Source: JBOFWL01 sp051653605 (GTDB taxonomy: Bacteria > Spirochaetota > Brevinematia > Brevinematales > Brevinemataceae). Taken from it: a stretch of DNA of 64,000 bases. The notes under the pieces are model-generated. The model was not told the DNA's origin. It saw only the letters and a list, made by a program, of their open reading frames with translations, and did no database searches. How positions within the stretch are numbered: the stretch's first letter is position 1; each line of letters starts with the position of its first letter. Positions 33,020 through 43,361 of the stretch are shown here, in pieces. The translations under genes were made by a program, and so were the position numbers. Where the stretch lies: the NCBI GenBank assembly GCA_051653605.1, contig JBOFWL010000028.1, positions 124,001-188,000 on the forward strand, given 5' to 3'.

Positions 33020-34222
33020 TTATTTAACGAGACGCTCGGTTTCGAGAGCGATCATCAGTTCTTCATTTGTAGGAACACATAGTGCGGGAATCTTTGCATC
33101 TTTAGAAGAAAGATTAACCAATTTTCCACGAACACCTGCATTAACTTCTTTATCCATCGAGATACCAAGAAATTCTAAGCCTTCACAAGTTTCCTCACGC
33201 AAGAGAGGATCGTATTCTCCCATTCCCGCTGTAAAACAAAGTGCATCAACTTTTCCTTTAAGCACGGTGAAATAAGAACCTATGGTTTTACGAAGACCAT
33301 TTGCGAGTAAACGTCGAGCCAATAAAGCACGCTCATGATTTTGCTCGTAGGCAGCATGTTCGATATCTCTCATATCACTAGAAATTCCAGAAACCCCTAA
33401 GAGCCCACTTTTTTTGTTGAGAATATTTGACGCATCCGCCGCTGTGAGGTTTTCTTTTTCCATAAGGTAGAAGATTGCTCCAGGGTCGATCGTACCGGAA
33501 CGAGTACCCATTACAACCCCTTCAAGCGGTGTAAGCCCCATTGATGTGTCAACAGATTTACCATTTTGAACAGCACAGACACTAGCTCCATTTCCAATAT
33601 GACAAATGATGAGATTTATATCTTCAGGTTTTTTATTCAAGAAGCTCGCCGCTTTTTGAGTAACATAGGCGTAGGATGTACCGTGAAAACCATAGCGTCG
33701 CACTCGATATTTTTCATAATACTCATAAGGAAGACCATAAATGTAGGATTCCTTAGGCATTGTTTGGTGAAAAGCTGTATCAAAAACCGCCACTTGAGGC
33801 ACATTAGGAAGCATTGCTGAACAGGCTTCGATGCCCATAATGTTAGCAGGGTTATGCAAAGGCGCAAGATCGGATAAATCTCTTAACGTTTTCATAACGG
33901 TGTCATCAATTTGCACGGATGAAGAATATACTTCGCCACCATGAACCACGCGATGCCCAATAGCATTAACTTCTGTTATAGAAGAAAGAACTGCTTCATC
34001 CCCTTTAAGAAGGGTGTCAAACATCATCGCAATAGCATCTTTATGATTTGTACAAGGAAACGTTTTTTTAATTTTAGGGTGGCTACCGTTTTCATAGCCA
34101 ATAAAAGTATCACTTAGCCCAATTTTTTCGACAACACCTTTTGCAAGAACAGACTGATCTGTAGTTTCCATCAATTGATACTTAAGAGAAGAACTTCCTG
34201 CATTGAGGATTAAAACTTTCAT
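33020..34222 (-). CDS. ackA: acetate kinase
   Basis: The 400-residue enzyme has family signatures: VLILNAGSSSLKYQL at the start, HRVVHGGE, and RRYGFHGTSYAY, and HIGNGASVCAV in the phosphate-binding region. It converts acetyl phosphate and ADP to acetate and ATP, the main ATP-yielding step of fermentative spirochetes. No pta gene is adjacent. Start has GGGAGG upstream. Confidence 0.96.
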   Translation of the reverse strand: MKVLILNAGSSSLKYQLMETTDQSVLAKGVVEKIGLSDTFIGYENGSHPKIKKTFPCTNHKDAIAMMFDTLLKGDEAVLSSITEVNAIGHRVVHGGEVYSSSVQIDDTVMKTLRDLSDLAPLHNPANIMGIEACSAMLPNVPQVAVFDTAFHQTMPKESYIYGLPYEYYEKYRVRRYGFHGTSYAYVTQKAASFLNKKPEDINLIICHIGNGASVCAVQNGKSVDTSMGLTPLEGVVMGTRSGTIDPGAIFYLMEKENLTAADASNILNKKSGLLGVSGISSDMRDIEHAAYEQNHERALLARRLLANGLRKTIGSYFTVLKGKVDALCFTAGMGEYDPLLREETCEGLEFLGISMDKEVNAGVRGKLVNLSSKDAKIPALCVPTNEELMIALETERLVK

Positions 34223-34265
34223 AATGCAACCTCCCAGGTTGAAAATGTTATATTATATAAAATTA

Positions 34266-36347
34266 CTAACGAACGACAGAACCAGAAGGAATATCCCCCG
34301 GATCGAGAATAAATAATTGAGAATGATCTGCCGTAGATGCCGCAAGCAACATCCCTTGACTTTCTTCTCCAGCCAGTTTTGCTGGTTTAAGATTGTAGAC
34401 AATAACAATCTTTCGCCCAACGAGTTTTTCTGGTTCGACAAACTCTTTAATTCCTGCCAAAATTTGACGATTTTCTTCGCCCACTTTAACTTGGAGCTTG
34501 ATTAATTTTCGTGATTTTTCTAAAGGAGTTGCCTCTAAAATTTCTGCAACACGAAGATCAATTTTAGCAAAATCTTCGATGGTAATTTGAGGTTTTGCCT
34601 CTGAGACACTAACTTCTTGTTTTTGTTCTGAATTGTCTTTTTGGGGTTCCATTGACAAGCCTGCCTTATGATAGAGTTTTTCTTTTTGTGCGGTAATTTC
34701 CGCATCTTCAATTTTTCGGTAGAGAATTTCCGAAGCTCCAAGTTTTTGCCCTATAGGTAAATAATGGGAAAAAATTGTCTGGAGTCGTTCATCTTTAAGA
34801 GGTGTTTCCTGCCCCAACATCGCCCAAATTTTTTGAGCTCCATGGGGAAGAATAGGATACATTCCAAATGCCAAAATTTTAAGGGTTTCAAGACAAACAT
34901 TAAGCACTGTTGGTAAACGTTGTGGATCGGTTTTCCGCAACTCCCAAGGCTTTGTCTCGTCGAAATAACGATTCCCTTCGCGTCCAAGATCCATCATCAG
35001 CTTACAAGCCTCACGAACTTTATAAGTGGCAAAAGCATTGAATAATTTATCAAGGATTTGCTGAAGGTTAGCAAAATGCCGCTTATCTTGATCGGTGTAC
35101 ATTGCCGCAGGAACGCTTCCTCCTTCTTTATGAATAAAAGTGAGGGTTCGATTACAGAGGTTTCCGATAATATTTGAAAGCTCATCATTATTTCTAGCCT
35201 GAAAAAAATCCCAAGCAAAGTCTGCATCTTTATTTTCGGGAGCATTTGCCGCAATAGCATAGCGAAGGCTATCTGCTGAAAAATCGTTAACAGCATCTTT
35301 TACCCACACAGCCCAATTTCGACTTGTAGAAATCTTTTGCCCTTCAAGATTTAGATATTCATTAGCAGGAATATCATGAGGAAGAATCCACGGATTGTTT
35401 TTGCCTTGCCCCATAAGAATAGAAGGCCATATCACCGCATGAAAAGGAATATTATCTTTTCCGATAAAATGGATCATTTTAGTATTGGGGTTTTGCCAAT
35501 AATCCTTCCATGCATCAGGGCGGCCTTGTCGTTCAGCCCATTCTATAGTAGAAGAAATATAACCAATGGGAGCATCAAACCAAACATAAAGAACTTTACC
35601 CTTAGCTTCTGGGTCATCCAAAGGGACCGGAATACCCCAATCTAGGTTTCGAGTAATGGCTCTTTCGTGCAAGCCTTCTGTTCTAATCCAGCCTAAGATA
35701 AATTTTGTAACGTTATCTTTCCATTGAGGCTTATTCTGGAGCCATTCCACAAGATTTTGTTCGAAATCCTGTAATTTAAGATACCAGTGCTTAACTCTTT
35801 GTACAGAAGGTTTTGTGCCACTCAAAGCACTGCGAACATCAATGAGCTCGAAAGGAGTAAGAAGAGAACCACATTTGTCGCATTGATCCCCTCTTGCACC
35901 TGTGTCGCCACACTTAGGGCATGTTCCCTCAACATAGCGATCGGGAAGAAAACGTTGCTGTTCCTCATCAAAAAATTGATCTTCTTCTTTAATAGAAATA
36001 TGATCATTTTTAAGAAGATTTAAAAACATTTCTTGAGATAATTTTGCATGAGGAGCTCGCGCCGTACCCGAAAAATTATCAAATTCTATATGAAACGCAT
36101 CAAATGCGTCTTTAATTTCTTTGTGATAGCGATCAACAACATCCTTAGGGTTTATTCCCTCTTTGCCGGCGGTAATAGTGATAGGCACTCCATGCTCATC
36201 GGTACCGCAAATATAAAGCACATCATGCCCAGCAAGCCTTTGCGCCCGGACAAAAATATCTGCAGGTAAATAGGCCCCTGCAATATGCCCAACATGTAGA
36301 GGACCATTTGCATAAGGAAGAGCCGACGTAACAAGATATTTATTCAT
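34266..36347 (-). CDS. metG: methionyl-tRNA synthetase
   Basis: The 693-residue class I enzyme has the HIGH-type motif HVGH (residues 18-21), the four-Cys zinc site CPKCGDTGARGDQCDKC, and a KMSKS-like KISTS. The C-terminal OB-fold tRNA-binding domain (FAKIDLRVAEILEATPLEKS onward) is joined by a polar linker. All expected domains are present. It charges tRNA-Met. Confidence 0.96.
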   Translation of the reverse strand: MNKYLVTSALPYANGPLHVGHIAGAYLPADIFVRAQRLAGHDVLYICGTDEHGVPITITAGKEGINPKDVVDRYHKEIKDAFDAFHIEFDNFSGTARAPHAKLSQEMFLNLLKNDHISIKEEDQFFDEEQQRFLPDRYVEGTCPKCGDTGARGDQCDKCGSLLTPFELIDVRSALSGTKPSVQRVKHWYLKLQDFEQNLVEWLQNKPQWKDNVTKFILGWIRTEGLHERAITRNLDWGIPVPLDDPEAKGKVLYVWFDAPIGYISSTIEWAERQGRPDAWKDYWQNPNTKMIHFIGKDNIPFHAVIWPSILMGQGKNNPWILPHDIPANEYLNLEGQKISTSRNWAVWVKDAVNDFSADSLRYAIAANAPENKDADFAWDFFQARNNDELSNIIGNLCNRTLTFIHKEGGSVPAAMYTDQDKRHFANLQQILDKLFNAFATYKVREACKLMMDLGREGNRYFDETKPWELRKTDPQRLPTVLNVCLETLKILAFGMYPILPHGAQKIWAMLGQETPLKDERLQTIFSHYLPIGQKLGASEILYRKIEDAEITAQKEKLYHKAGLSMEPQKDNSEQKQEVSVSEAKPQITIEDFAKIDLRVAEILEATPLEKSRKLIKLQVKVGEENRQILAGIKEFVEPEKLVGRKIVIVYNLKPAKLAGEESQGMLLAASTADHSQLFILDPGDIPSGSVVR

Positions 36348-36362
36348 TTTATATCCTTAATA

Positions 36363-36686
36363 TCAATATTGTTGAGATGAAATTTGGCGATAAACATACA
36401 GAAACAACACAATTCCAAGGCCTGCTGCAATAAAGTTAACGTCGAAAGGATTAACAAGAAGGATGTTAAGATAGGGAACTTGATTCATCCACTTGAGAAT
36501 AGGCGTATCGAAGATCATATTGAAGAGAAACCCGCCCAAAATACACCCAAGAGTACCAACTATCATCCCCGCTCGAATACCCCCGAAGAGGTCTCGACAC
36601 ATAAAACGAGCGTATAGGTACCCACAAATGAGACCTAGACAGCCCATAACCGCCATTGAAAATAAGAATTCAAAAAAGAAACGCAT
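36363..36686 (-). CDS. small membrane protein, hypothetical
   Basis: The 107-residue protein has three hydrophobic segments and a Gly-rich stretch GGIRAGMIVGTLGCILGGFL that recalls the GlsB/YeaQ/YmgE family, though not strongly. It lies one base after the DUF2723 gene and 15 bases before metG, so it is probably cotranscribed. Function unknown. Confidence 0.6.
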   Translation of the reverse strand: MRFFFEFLFSMAVMGCLGLICGYLYARFMCRDLFGGIRAGMIVGTLGCILGGFLFNMIFDTPILKWMNQVPYLNILLVNPFDVNFIAAGLGIVLFLYVYRQISSQQY

Positions 36687-36687
36687 T

Positions 36688-38322
36688 TTAAGCCTTTTGA
36701 TTTATTTTTTGGAGAAAATCGAGAAGCATCTGGTATCCAAATCCGAGGAAACACGCCGTAACAATATACTGCTGAAAGAAATAGTAGGACTGTGTTTCTA
36801 AAGAGCGTGGATCCACAATAAAATTAATAAAACTTACAATCATGTAGAAGAAGATAAAGGATGAAATCACAAAGTAGAGCCACTGAATTGGGTCTCTTCG
36901 GAGAAACCAGACTCCCCCAACAATAGCAACAATAAGATTAATTAATCCAAACTGCTGCACATGGTATCCAACAACGCCCCAAATTTGCCCCAAAGGATTA
37001 ACGTAATCAGGAATACCCACTGGGTACTGCTTACGAAGCATATGATTAATAAGAATATCTATCGTCTGCGTATCTCCCCAAGAAAGAGGCTTTGGCTCTG
37101 GAAGGGGCGCAATAGCTTTTGCTCGAACCCAAAGATAAAGATACACTGAAATCGCTAACACAACTAACCATGCTGCCCATGAAAGCACAGATAAAAATTC
37201 ATCAACCCAGTTTTTATCGTAGGCCCCTGTGAGGCTGGATCGATTAGATATTTGTATCATTGAAACAATTAAAGAGGGAATTAAAACGATTACCGCATGA
37301 GCCCCTAAAAAACGGAAAGATAGTATACCTACTCCAAAGAAAACAATCCAGAAAACAGCGTGTAGAACTTCCGAAGACTTATGATAAGCATAGTTTTGAA
37401 GAGTATACAAACTTAAAAAAGTAGGCACGATAAGTATAGAGGTAAGAATATAAGGCACGTGCTCTGGGAAAACCAATCGATATTCTCCTGGCCCACCAAG
37501 CCCTGGAAATAAAATATGAGGCTTAATCGCTGATATCCACAAAAGGACAAAAGCAATGAACACCGTCACCCCAAGCATGATAATACAAATTTGACGCTCT
37601 TGAAATTGCCGAATAAATTGATCGCCTTTAAAGGAAATAACTAGCCAAATCACAAGAGGAAGCATAATTCCCCACGATATCACATACCAAACAGGCAATT
37701 GGTGAACCGTAATCGAAATCCCCATAACATAACTGAGCAGAAGCGTCATTCGAGGAGCAAGCCAAAGCCGCTCATCCTCACGAGACGCAATGATTTCTTC
37801 GTACCATAGTCTCATTACAAAAAACATTCCTGCCACAAGTGCTGTATTAAGAGCATAGAATTTTCCGTCCGTAGCACCTCTCCACAAACCTCGGGAGAAA
37901 ATTAACGCCAACGTCGCCGCAATAGCTGGAACATGTACCAGAAAATCAAATCCCTTAACATCTCTATTAAAACCAAGAAGTTTCACCATAGTAAGATAGG
38001 TAAAGAGAACCGTAAATGCTCCCGACGTAACTGAAAGTAAATTTATTTTGTATGCAATGTCTGGATGGCGAAGAAAGGTAAATAATTTACCAATAATACC
38101 ATAGAGAGGATACCCTGGAGGGTGTGATGCTCCCATATTATATACGGTTGTGACAAGCTCTCCGCTGTCTCCCGCCGTCATAGAAGGATTTACGGTTAAA
38201 AAATAGGTTACAAAGGCAATAATGAAAGCCAACGCCGCGATGGGTAGATCGATCATCTGAAGAAAATAGGGTCGATAACCTTGTGGGTAAAGCCTGTCAA
38301 ACAAAATATGTTGATTTTTCAC
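36688..38322 (-). CDS. DUF2723 polytopic membrane protein (glycosyltransferase-like)
   Basis: About 544 residues and roughly a dozen membrane helices. The opening FLTVNPSMTAGDSGELVTTVYNMGASHPPGYPLY is the conserved DUF2723 signature, related to GT-C glycosyltransferases of the protein O-mannosyltransferase type, with the Asp-Ser-Gly-Glu loop in place of a catalytic Asp/Glu. I chose the GTG at 38322 because AGGAG lies six bases upstream; an ATG at 38328 touches that box. The lipid-linked sugar substrate is unknown. Confidence 0.82.
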   Translation of the reverse strand: MKNQHILFDRLYPQGYRPYFLQMIDLPIAALAFIIAFVTYFLTVNPSMTAGDSGELVTTVYNMGASHPPGYPLYGIIGKLFTFLRHPDIAYKINLLSVTSGAFTVLFTYLTMVKLLGFNRDVKGFDFLVHVPAIAATLALIFSRGLWRGATDGKFYALNTALVAGMFFVMRLWYEEIIASREDERLWLAPRMTLLLSYVMGISITVHQLPVWYVISWGIMLPLVIWLVISFKGDQFIRQFQERQICIIMLGVTVFIAFVLLWISAIKPHILFPGLGGPGEYRLVFPEHVPYILTSILIVPTFLSLYTLQNYAYHKSSEVLHAVFWIVFFGVGILSFRFLGAHAVIVLIPSLIVSMIQISNRSSLTGAYDKNWVDEFLSVLSWAAWLVVLAISVYLYLWVRAKAIAPLPEPKPLSWGDTQTIDILINHMLRKQYPVGIPDYVNPLGQIWGVVGYHVQQFGLINLIVAIVGGVWFLRRDPIQWLYFVISSFIFFYMIVSFINFIVDPRSLETQSYYFFQQYIVTACFLGFGYQMLLDFLQKINQKA

Positions 38323-38448
38323 AAACATCTCCTGCAGTAGATATACAGTTTTAAGTATAAAGGTTTTTAATAAAATAATCAAGCTTTAAATACAAAGACA
38401 AGTTCTGTACCTGCAGCATTAGCGATATAAATAGTGACATCAAAATAA

Positions 38449-38476
38449 TAAAAAGCCCCTGCATGGAGCTTTTTAT
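38449..38476 (-). terminator. terminator after glgB
   Basis: On the minus strand AAAAGCTCC pairs with GGGGCTTTT (one G-U pair) around a five-base loop, followed by a T-rich run, just past the glgB stop. Confidence 0.7.
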
Positions 38477-38477
38477 T

Positions 38478-40613
38478 TTATATTCGATGATGTTTGAACA
38501 CCACAACCGCAAGGGGGCCTATATCAATATTCATTGATGAAGCTTGACCTTGCCATTCAGAATGCTCCGCTTTTCGGCCTCCAAAGTTGCCAATATTTGC
38601 TCCTCCATAGAGAGATGAATCTGAATTGAATACCTCCTGCCAAAAGCCAGCTTGAGGCACTCCAATGCGATAATCGCTTCGAACAATAGTATTAAGATTA
38701 CAGACAACCACAAGCATATTTCCTTCTTTATCCCGTCGAATAAACTGAAGCAAGCCACTTTCTATATTATCAACATCAACCCATTCAAAGGTATGGGGAT
38801 CGTGGTCGCAGCGATGCAATGCCGACTCCGACCTATAAAGAAAATTGAGGTCTCTCACTAAAAATCTCATTCCTTTATGAAGAGGGTGAGCGTTAAGATG
38901 CCAGTCGATAGAGCGATCTTCTGCCCATTCGTTCCAAGGTGCAAATTCTTGCCCAGCAAAGAGTAATTTTTTCCCAGGGTGACACCATTGATACGAGAGC
39001 ATTAATCGAAGATTTGCCATTTGCTCCCATTCGCCGCCTGGCATTCGGCTTAGCAATGTACCTTTACCGTGAACCACTTCATCATGCGAAAAAGGAAGAA
39101 TATAATTCTCCGAAAAGGCATACACCAGCGAAAATGTAATCTCACTGTGGTGCCATTTACGAAAAATAGGTTCGTGCATGAAATAATCAAGCGTGTCGTT
39201 CATCCAGCCCATATTCCATTTGTAGGTAAAACCAAGCCCTCCGTAATCCGTTGGTGCGGTGACCTTTGGAAAAGAGGTGCTTTCTTCGGCAATCGTCATT
39301 ACAGAGGGGTGATAGCGATTGACTTCCGCCTGCAAGCTTTGTAAAAACTCTATCGCTTCGAGGTTCTCTCGCCCTCCATATTTATTAGGAAGCCACTCCC
39401 CTTCATCACGAGAATAATCTAGGTAAAGCATTGATGCCACTGCATCTACCCGAAGCCCATCTACATGAAAACAGTCCAACCAATAAAGGGCAGAGCCTAT
39501 CAGAAATTGCCGAACCTCGTTTCTTCCATAATTAAAAATATAAGTATTCCAGTCGTGATGCCACCCCAAGCGAGAATCTAGATGCTCGTATAGAGCCGTT
39601 CCATCAAAGCGGGCTAGCCCATGAGCATCAGCAGGAAAATGCGCTGGCACCCAATCCACAATAACTCCTATATCCTGTTGATGCAGGTATTCAATGAGAT
39701 ATTTGAGGTCGTCCGGCGTACCATAACGAGAAGTAGGCGCATAGTACCCCGTAACCTGATAGCCCCATGAGCCATCAAAAGGGTATTCGCTGATAGGCAT
39801 AAATTCCACATGCGTAAACCCGTGATCCTTAATGTACTCTGCAAGCGGGTAGGCTAAATCTCTATATGACAATATATTATTGTATTCGTCTCTTATCCAC
39901 GAGCCTAGATGAACCTCATAAACACTAAGAGGTTTGTCGTAGCAGCGAGACCTTTTATTCATCCATTCATCGTCGTTCCATTGAAATTCTTCATGATGAT
40001 AGACAATAGACGATGTTTGAGGACGATTTTCAGCATAGTAGGCGTAGGGATCGGATTTTTCAAGCAATGCCCCTTCTTTTGTTTCAATAAAAAACTTATA
40101 GAGCTCGCCTTCTCCTATATGAGGAATGAAGATTTCCCAAATACCCGAAGCACCTCGAGGGCGAAGAAAGTGTCGTTCTCCATCCCATCCATTAAAATCT
40201 CCAGCAACACGCACGCTTTGAGCTTCTGGCGCCCAAACAGTAAAGCACACACCATCAACCCCTTCGTGAATACGTGGGTGAGCCCCCATGAAAAGCCATG
40301 GTTTTCTATGAGTACCTTCGGAGAAAAGATAGATATCATAGTCATCAGTAAGCGGAGGAAAAGAGTATGGGTCGACGCTGTTAACTGTATTATTAGCATA
40401 GACATAACAAAGAGTATAGGGTTCTTTTTTGGTTATTGGCGCACGAAAAATACCATCATCACCTTTTACAAGAGAGATTGGCTCGCCTTTTTTAGGAACA
40501 TAAAATATAGCTAACGCAGCATGATTAAGCGCTCTTATTTCAAACCCTGTTGAAGTTTCTTGAACTCCCAAAACACCAAATGGATTACTCCTAATTTCGC
40601 CCCATATACTCAT
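38478..40613 (-). CDS. glgB: 1,4-alpha-glucan branching enzyme
   Basis: The 711-residue GH13 enzyme has an N-terminal CBM48 domain (FTVWAPEAQSVRVAGDFNGWDG) and catalytic motifs: nucleophile region GLRVDAVASMLYLDYSR, acid IAEEST, and FSHDEVVHGKG. It adds alpha-1,6 branches to glycogen. EWLPNKYGGRENLEAIEFLQ is typical of GlgB. No other glycogen genes are adjacent. Confidence 0.96.
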   Translation of the reverse strand: MSIWGEIRSNPFGVLGVQETSTGFEIRALNHAALAIFYVPKKGEPISLVKGDDGIFRAPITKKEPYTLCYVYANNTVNSVDPYSFPPLTDDYDIYLFSEGTHRKPWLFMGAHPRIHEGVDGVCFTVWAPEAQSVRVAGDFNGWDGERHFLRPRGASGIWEIFIPHIGEGELYKFFIETKEGALLEKSDPYAYYAENRPQTSSIVYHHEEFQWNDDEWMNKRSRCYDKPLSVYEVHLGSWIRDEYNNILSYRDLAYPLAEYIKDHGFTHVEFMPISEYPFDGSWGYQVTGYYAPTSRYGTPDDLKYLIEYLHQQDIGVIVDWVPAHFPADAHGLARFDGTALYEHLDSRLGWHHDWNTYIFNYGRNEVRQFLIGSALYWLDCFHVDGLRVDAVASMLYLDYSRDEGEWLPNKYGGRENLEAIEFLQSLQAEVNRYHPSVMTIAEESTSFPKVTAPTDYGGLGFTYKWNMGWMNDTLDYFMHEPIFRKWHHSEITFSLVYAFSENYILPFSHDEVVHGKGTLLSRMPGGEWEQMANLRLMLSYQWCHPGKKLLFAGQEFAPWNEWAEDRSIDWHLNAHPLHKGMRFLVRDLNFLYRSESALHRCDHDPHTFEWVDVDNIESGLLQFIRRDKEGNMLVVVCNLNTIVRSDYRIGVPQAGFWQEVFNSDSSLYGGANIGNFGGRKAEHSEWQGQASSMNIDIGPLAVVVFKHHRI

Positions 40614-40701
40614 ATTCAGCCTCCTTCACCTCAGTACACATTATACGTTTTTTTTCATAAAATGCAAAATTTTTATTTTTTTTAGGTAAGAATCTGATTT
40701 C

Positions 40702-40731
40702 ATTTGACTTTAGGGTTAGAAATAGATTATG
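40702..40731 (+). promoter_or_regulatory. candidate promoter of the ferritin-like gene
   Basis: TTGACT followed after 18 bases by TATGAT, about 50 bases before the start, in an AT-rich intergenic stretch. Confidence 0.45.
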
Positions 40732-40781
40732 ATTACGGTAGCACATAGTATATTTATGTGGTAAAGTAGGAGGTTTCTATC

Positions 40782-41249
40782 ATGATGAAACATTTACAAA
40801 ATGAAGTTCTCGAAGAAATGAATGCTGTGAAAAATTTTATCGAAATGGCAATTGTTTGTCATAAAGCAGGCTTTACCAAAGCTGCCGATTTCTTTCTTAG
40901 CCAAGCCGAGGAAGATTGTCGTCATGCCTTTAAGTACGCCCGTGAATTAGATAAATTTGACGCTGTTAAGCCTGCCGATTTCAAAGCTGCTCTTGCGGCA
41001 ATTCGTCATTACCAAGAAATGGAAAATGCTGCGGCAGACCGCTTGCTTGCTATTCGCGAAGAAATGCATCAAGAGAAAGAATTTAGATTGACACCTTTTG
41101 TTCTCGAAATGCTTAAAGACCACACAGAAGAAGCCTACACAGCGAAAAAACTTCTTCAAAAAGCAGAAGTGTTCGAACGAACCGAAGACTTAGCAGCTCT
41201 TGAAGATGAATTCGAAGCTCTCAAAAACGCATCATCCGACGAAGATTAA
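40782..41249 (+). CDS. ferritin-like/rubrerythrin-like helical protein
   Basis: The 155-residue all-helical protein has a ferritin-type pattern: a Glu in EEMNAVKNFIE (helix 1), EEDCRHAFKYA giving Glu and His (helix 2), EMENAAADRLLAI (helix 3) and KDHTEEAYTAKKL (helix 4), positions where ferritins bind iron. It probably stores iron or detoxifies peroxide. It lies alone on the plus strand; its stop overlaps the convergent gene end by four bases. Confidence 0.75.
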   Translation: MMKHLQNEVLEEMNAVKNFIEMAIVCHKAGFTKAADFFLSQAEEDCRHAFKYARELDKFDAVKPADFKAALAAIRHYQEMENAAADRLLAIREEMHQEKEFRLTPFVLEMLKDHTEEAYTAKKLLQKAEVFERTEDLAALEDEFEALKNASSDED

Positions 41250-41797
41250 TCGGTAGGGAGGAGTTCTTTTATCACTTCTCCAAAGGCAATTTCTCTATAC
41301 AATTTTAAGGCAAGGAAAGTATTCCTTGCCTGTTTTTTTGTAAGGGTTATTTCGTTGATAAGCTTATCTTCGCCATCGTAAAAAAATAACATAATGGTAT
41401 CACCGCTAGCATTCTCAACCATAAAGCGAAACAATTTATCATGTTCTGGAGTGAAATTATAGGTTGTTAACAATCCGTTAGAAGACGTCCACGGAAAATC
41501 AATGCTATTTTCTTTGTTTCGTCGATAGATAGAAATGCTTGCTCTTTTAATTTGGCGAGATGACGTATAAGAGGGATCCAATATTCGAATAAGCAGACGA
41601 CTATTAGTGCCGGAATTTCCTTCAAATTGAATAGGCGAACGAGCATCATCAGAAGAAAACTCAGCCCGCCCCGTGCGAACATCATAAGATCGAATAATCT
41701 CTCGATAACGAACCGCTTGAAGCCAATTTATCGAAAAATCCTGCGAAAACAAGCTTAAAGGAACAAATAAAACAAGAAAAACAAACAAAAATCGCAT
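41246..41797 (-). CDS. secreted hypothetical protein linked to moxR
   Basis: The 183-residue protein has a signal peptide (FLFVFLVLFVPLSLFSQ) and a beta-sandwich-like body. It follows moxR by three bases, so it is cotranscribed. I recognise no family; the periplasmic location and link to MoxR suggest an envelope role. Confidence 0.65.
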   Translation of the reverse strand: MRFLFVFLVLFVPLSLFSQDFSINWLQAVRYREIIRSYDVRTGRAEFSSDDARSPIQFEGNSGTNSRLLIRILDPSYTSSRQIKRASISIYRRNKENSIDFPWTSSNGLLTTYNFTPEHDKLFRFMVENASGDTIMLFFYDGEDKLINEITLTKKQARNTFLALKLYREIAFGEVIKELLPTD

Positions 41798-41800
41798 CGT

Positions 41801-42784
41801 TTAGGGTATCTCAACCCGTTGAAGCATCTGTCGAATGATTGTATCGGGGGTAATACCTTCAGCTTCCGCCTCGAAAGTTAAAGAAATACGATGTCGAAGC
41901 ACTTCGTAGGCTACAGCCTTAACATCTTCTGGGATTACATAGGCTCGGCCATCAAAGAAAGCCTCAGCCTTTGCCGCCTTAAGAAATGCCAACGAAGCTC
42001 TTGGAGATGCTCCATAACGTAAATATTCTGGGCGAATTTTAACGCTTTCGGGATCTCTTGTTGCAAAAACTAAGTTTACAATGTATTCCATAATTTTTTC
42101 ATCGGCATAGATTTGTTTAACAAAATCTTGTAATTCCAGCACTTGTGCACGCGTCATAATCTTATTTGCTTCTGGTTGTAAAACACCGCCCATCCGAGAA
42201 ATAATACGTCTTTCTTCCGATCGCGTTGGGTAAGATACCAGCACTTTAAGAAGAAAACGATCCGTTTGTGCTTCGGGAAGCACGTAGGTACCCTCTTGTT
42301 CTACGGGGTTTTGAGTGGCCATCACAACAAAAGGACGCTCTAATTGATAAGTAGTATCACCCAAAGAAACAGTGCGTTCTTGCATCGATTCGAGCAAAGC
42401 AGCTTGAACCTTAGAAGGGGCTCGGTTGATTTCATCAGCAAGAACAAAATTCGTAAAGATAGGCCCTTTTTTAACTTCAAAACGCCCCGAGGATTGATTG
42501 TAAATCATTGTCCCTCGAATATCTGCAGGTAGCATATCTGGAGTGAATTGAATGCGATGAAAATCTAAACCCAAAATATGAGATAAAGTCTGAACTGCTA
42601 ATGTTTTAGCCAATCCAGGTAACCCTTCTACTAGAATATGGCCTTCGCAAAGAAGCCCCGTCATCAGTGACTTAAAAACACTTTTTTGACCAACTATGAC
42701 CTTCTCATACTCTGCTTCGATACGAGATAGAAGTTCTTTTTTTTCGGAAGCCAGCTCCGTAATACGGCGTAAGTTTTGATCCAT
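41801..42784 (-). CDS. moxR: MoxR-family AAA+ ATPase
   Basis: The 327-residue ATPase has Walker A in GLPGLAKTLAVQ, Walker B in FVLADEINRAP, sensor 1 in VMATQNPVEQEGTY, and GASPRASLAFLKAA at the end, all typical of MoxR. These ATPases remodel or activate partner proteins with VWA domains. A VWA/Bat-like operon is in the window (27325-30805), but moxR is not part of it. Confidence 0.93.
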   Translation of the reverse strand: MDQNLRRITELASEKKELLSRIEAEYEKVIVGQKSVFKSLMTGLLCEGHILVEGLPGLAKTLAVQTLSHILGLDFHRIQFTPDMLPADIRGTMIYNQSSGRFEVKKGPIFTNFVLADEINRAPSKVQAALLESMQERTVSLGDTTYQLERPFVVMATQNPVEQEGTYVLPEAQTDRFLLKVLVSYPTRSEERRIISRMGGVLQPEANKIMTRAQVLELQDFVKQIYADEKIMEYIVNLVFATRDPESVKIRPEYLRYGASPRASLAFLKAAKAEAFFDGRAYVIPEDVKAVAYEVLRHRISLTFEAEAEGITPDTIIRQMLQRVEIP

Positions 42785-42839
42785 AATATTACCTCATTAC
42801 TTGCTCATACTTTTATTTTAATGATTTATTGTAGATATG

Positions 42840-43361
42840 TCAAGCTACTAGAAAGGCAAGTACGGCAAGAACCAGAGTTCGCCATGCCGCCGCCCTTACC
42901 AAGCCAAAGCGATGAAGATGAAAATATTCAATAAAAGAAATCATGACAATTAAAAGAGTGGAGGCACCTACCGCTTGCCCCAAGGCTAAAACCATGGTTT
43001 CACTGTAAGAAAGTTGGTAGCCCATAGCAGCTGTAAAAGCAAGAAAGACTAATGGATCTCCCCTCTTGACAATATCAATTATACTATCCCCAAGTTTGGT
43101 GTTGGGTAAAAAAGTATTAAGTACCGCCATCAAAACCCCAAGTACACCAACCATAAGTAAAGAAAAATAGACGTTAGAGGCGAAAAATATGCGTAATGGC
43201 CAGCCAATAAGACACATTAAGAGTAAAAATAACGTAAAACGTAGCGATGTTAACAATGATTCTTCTAATTGATAGGGTAAAAATAGGAATAAAGCCAATC
43301 CTAGCCCCTTAGATAATGCAATATGATCCAAAAAGGCGCCTTTAATAAATAAATCAAGCAC
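42840..43361 (-). CDS. rnfA: divergent RnfA-like membrane subunit
   Basis: The 173-residue protein has about six membrane helices and follows the Rnf order C-D-E-A. Canonical RnfA/NqrE has one conserved Cys in each of two half-repeats, which hold an intramembrane [2Fe-2S] cluster. Here both are absent: the first site reads GLGLALFLF and the second lies near LNTFLPNTKL. The only cysteine is elsewhere (LLMCLIGW). It overlaps rnfE-like by eight bases. The fold is probably kept while the cofactor is lost. Confidence 0.65.
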   Translation of the reverse strand: MLDLFIKGAFLDHIALSKGLGLALFLFLPYQLEESLLTSLRFTLFLLLMCLIGWPLRIFFASNVYFSLLMVGVLGVLMAVLNTFLPNTKLGDSIIDIVKRGDPLVFLAFTAAMGYQLSYSETMVLALGQAVGASTLLIVMISFIEYFHLHRFGLVRAAAWRTLVLAVLAFLVA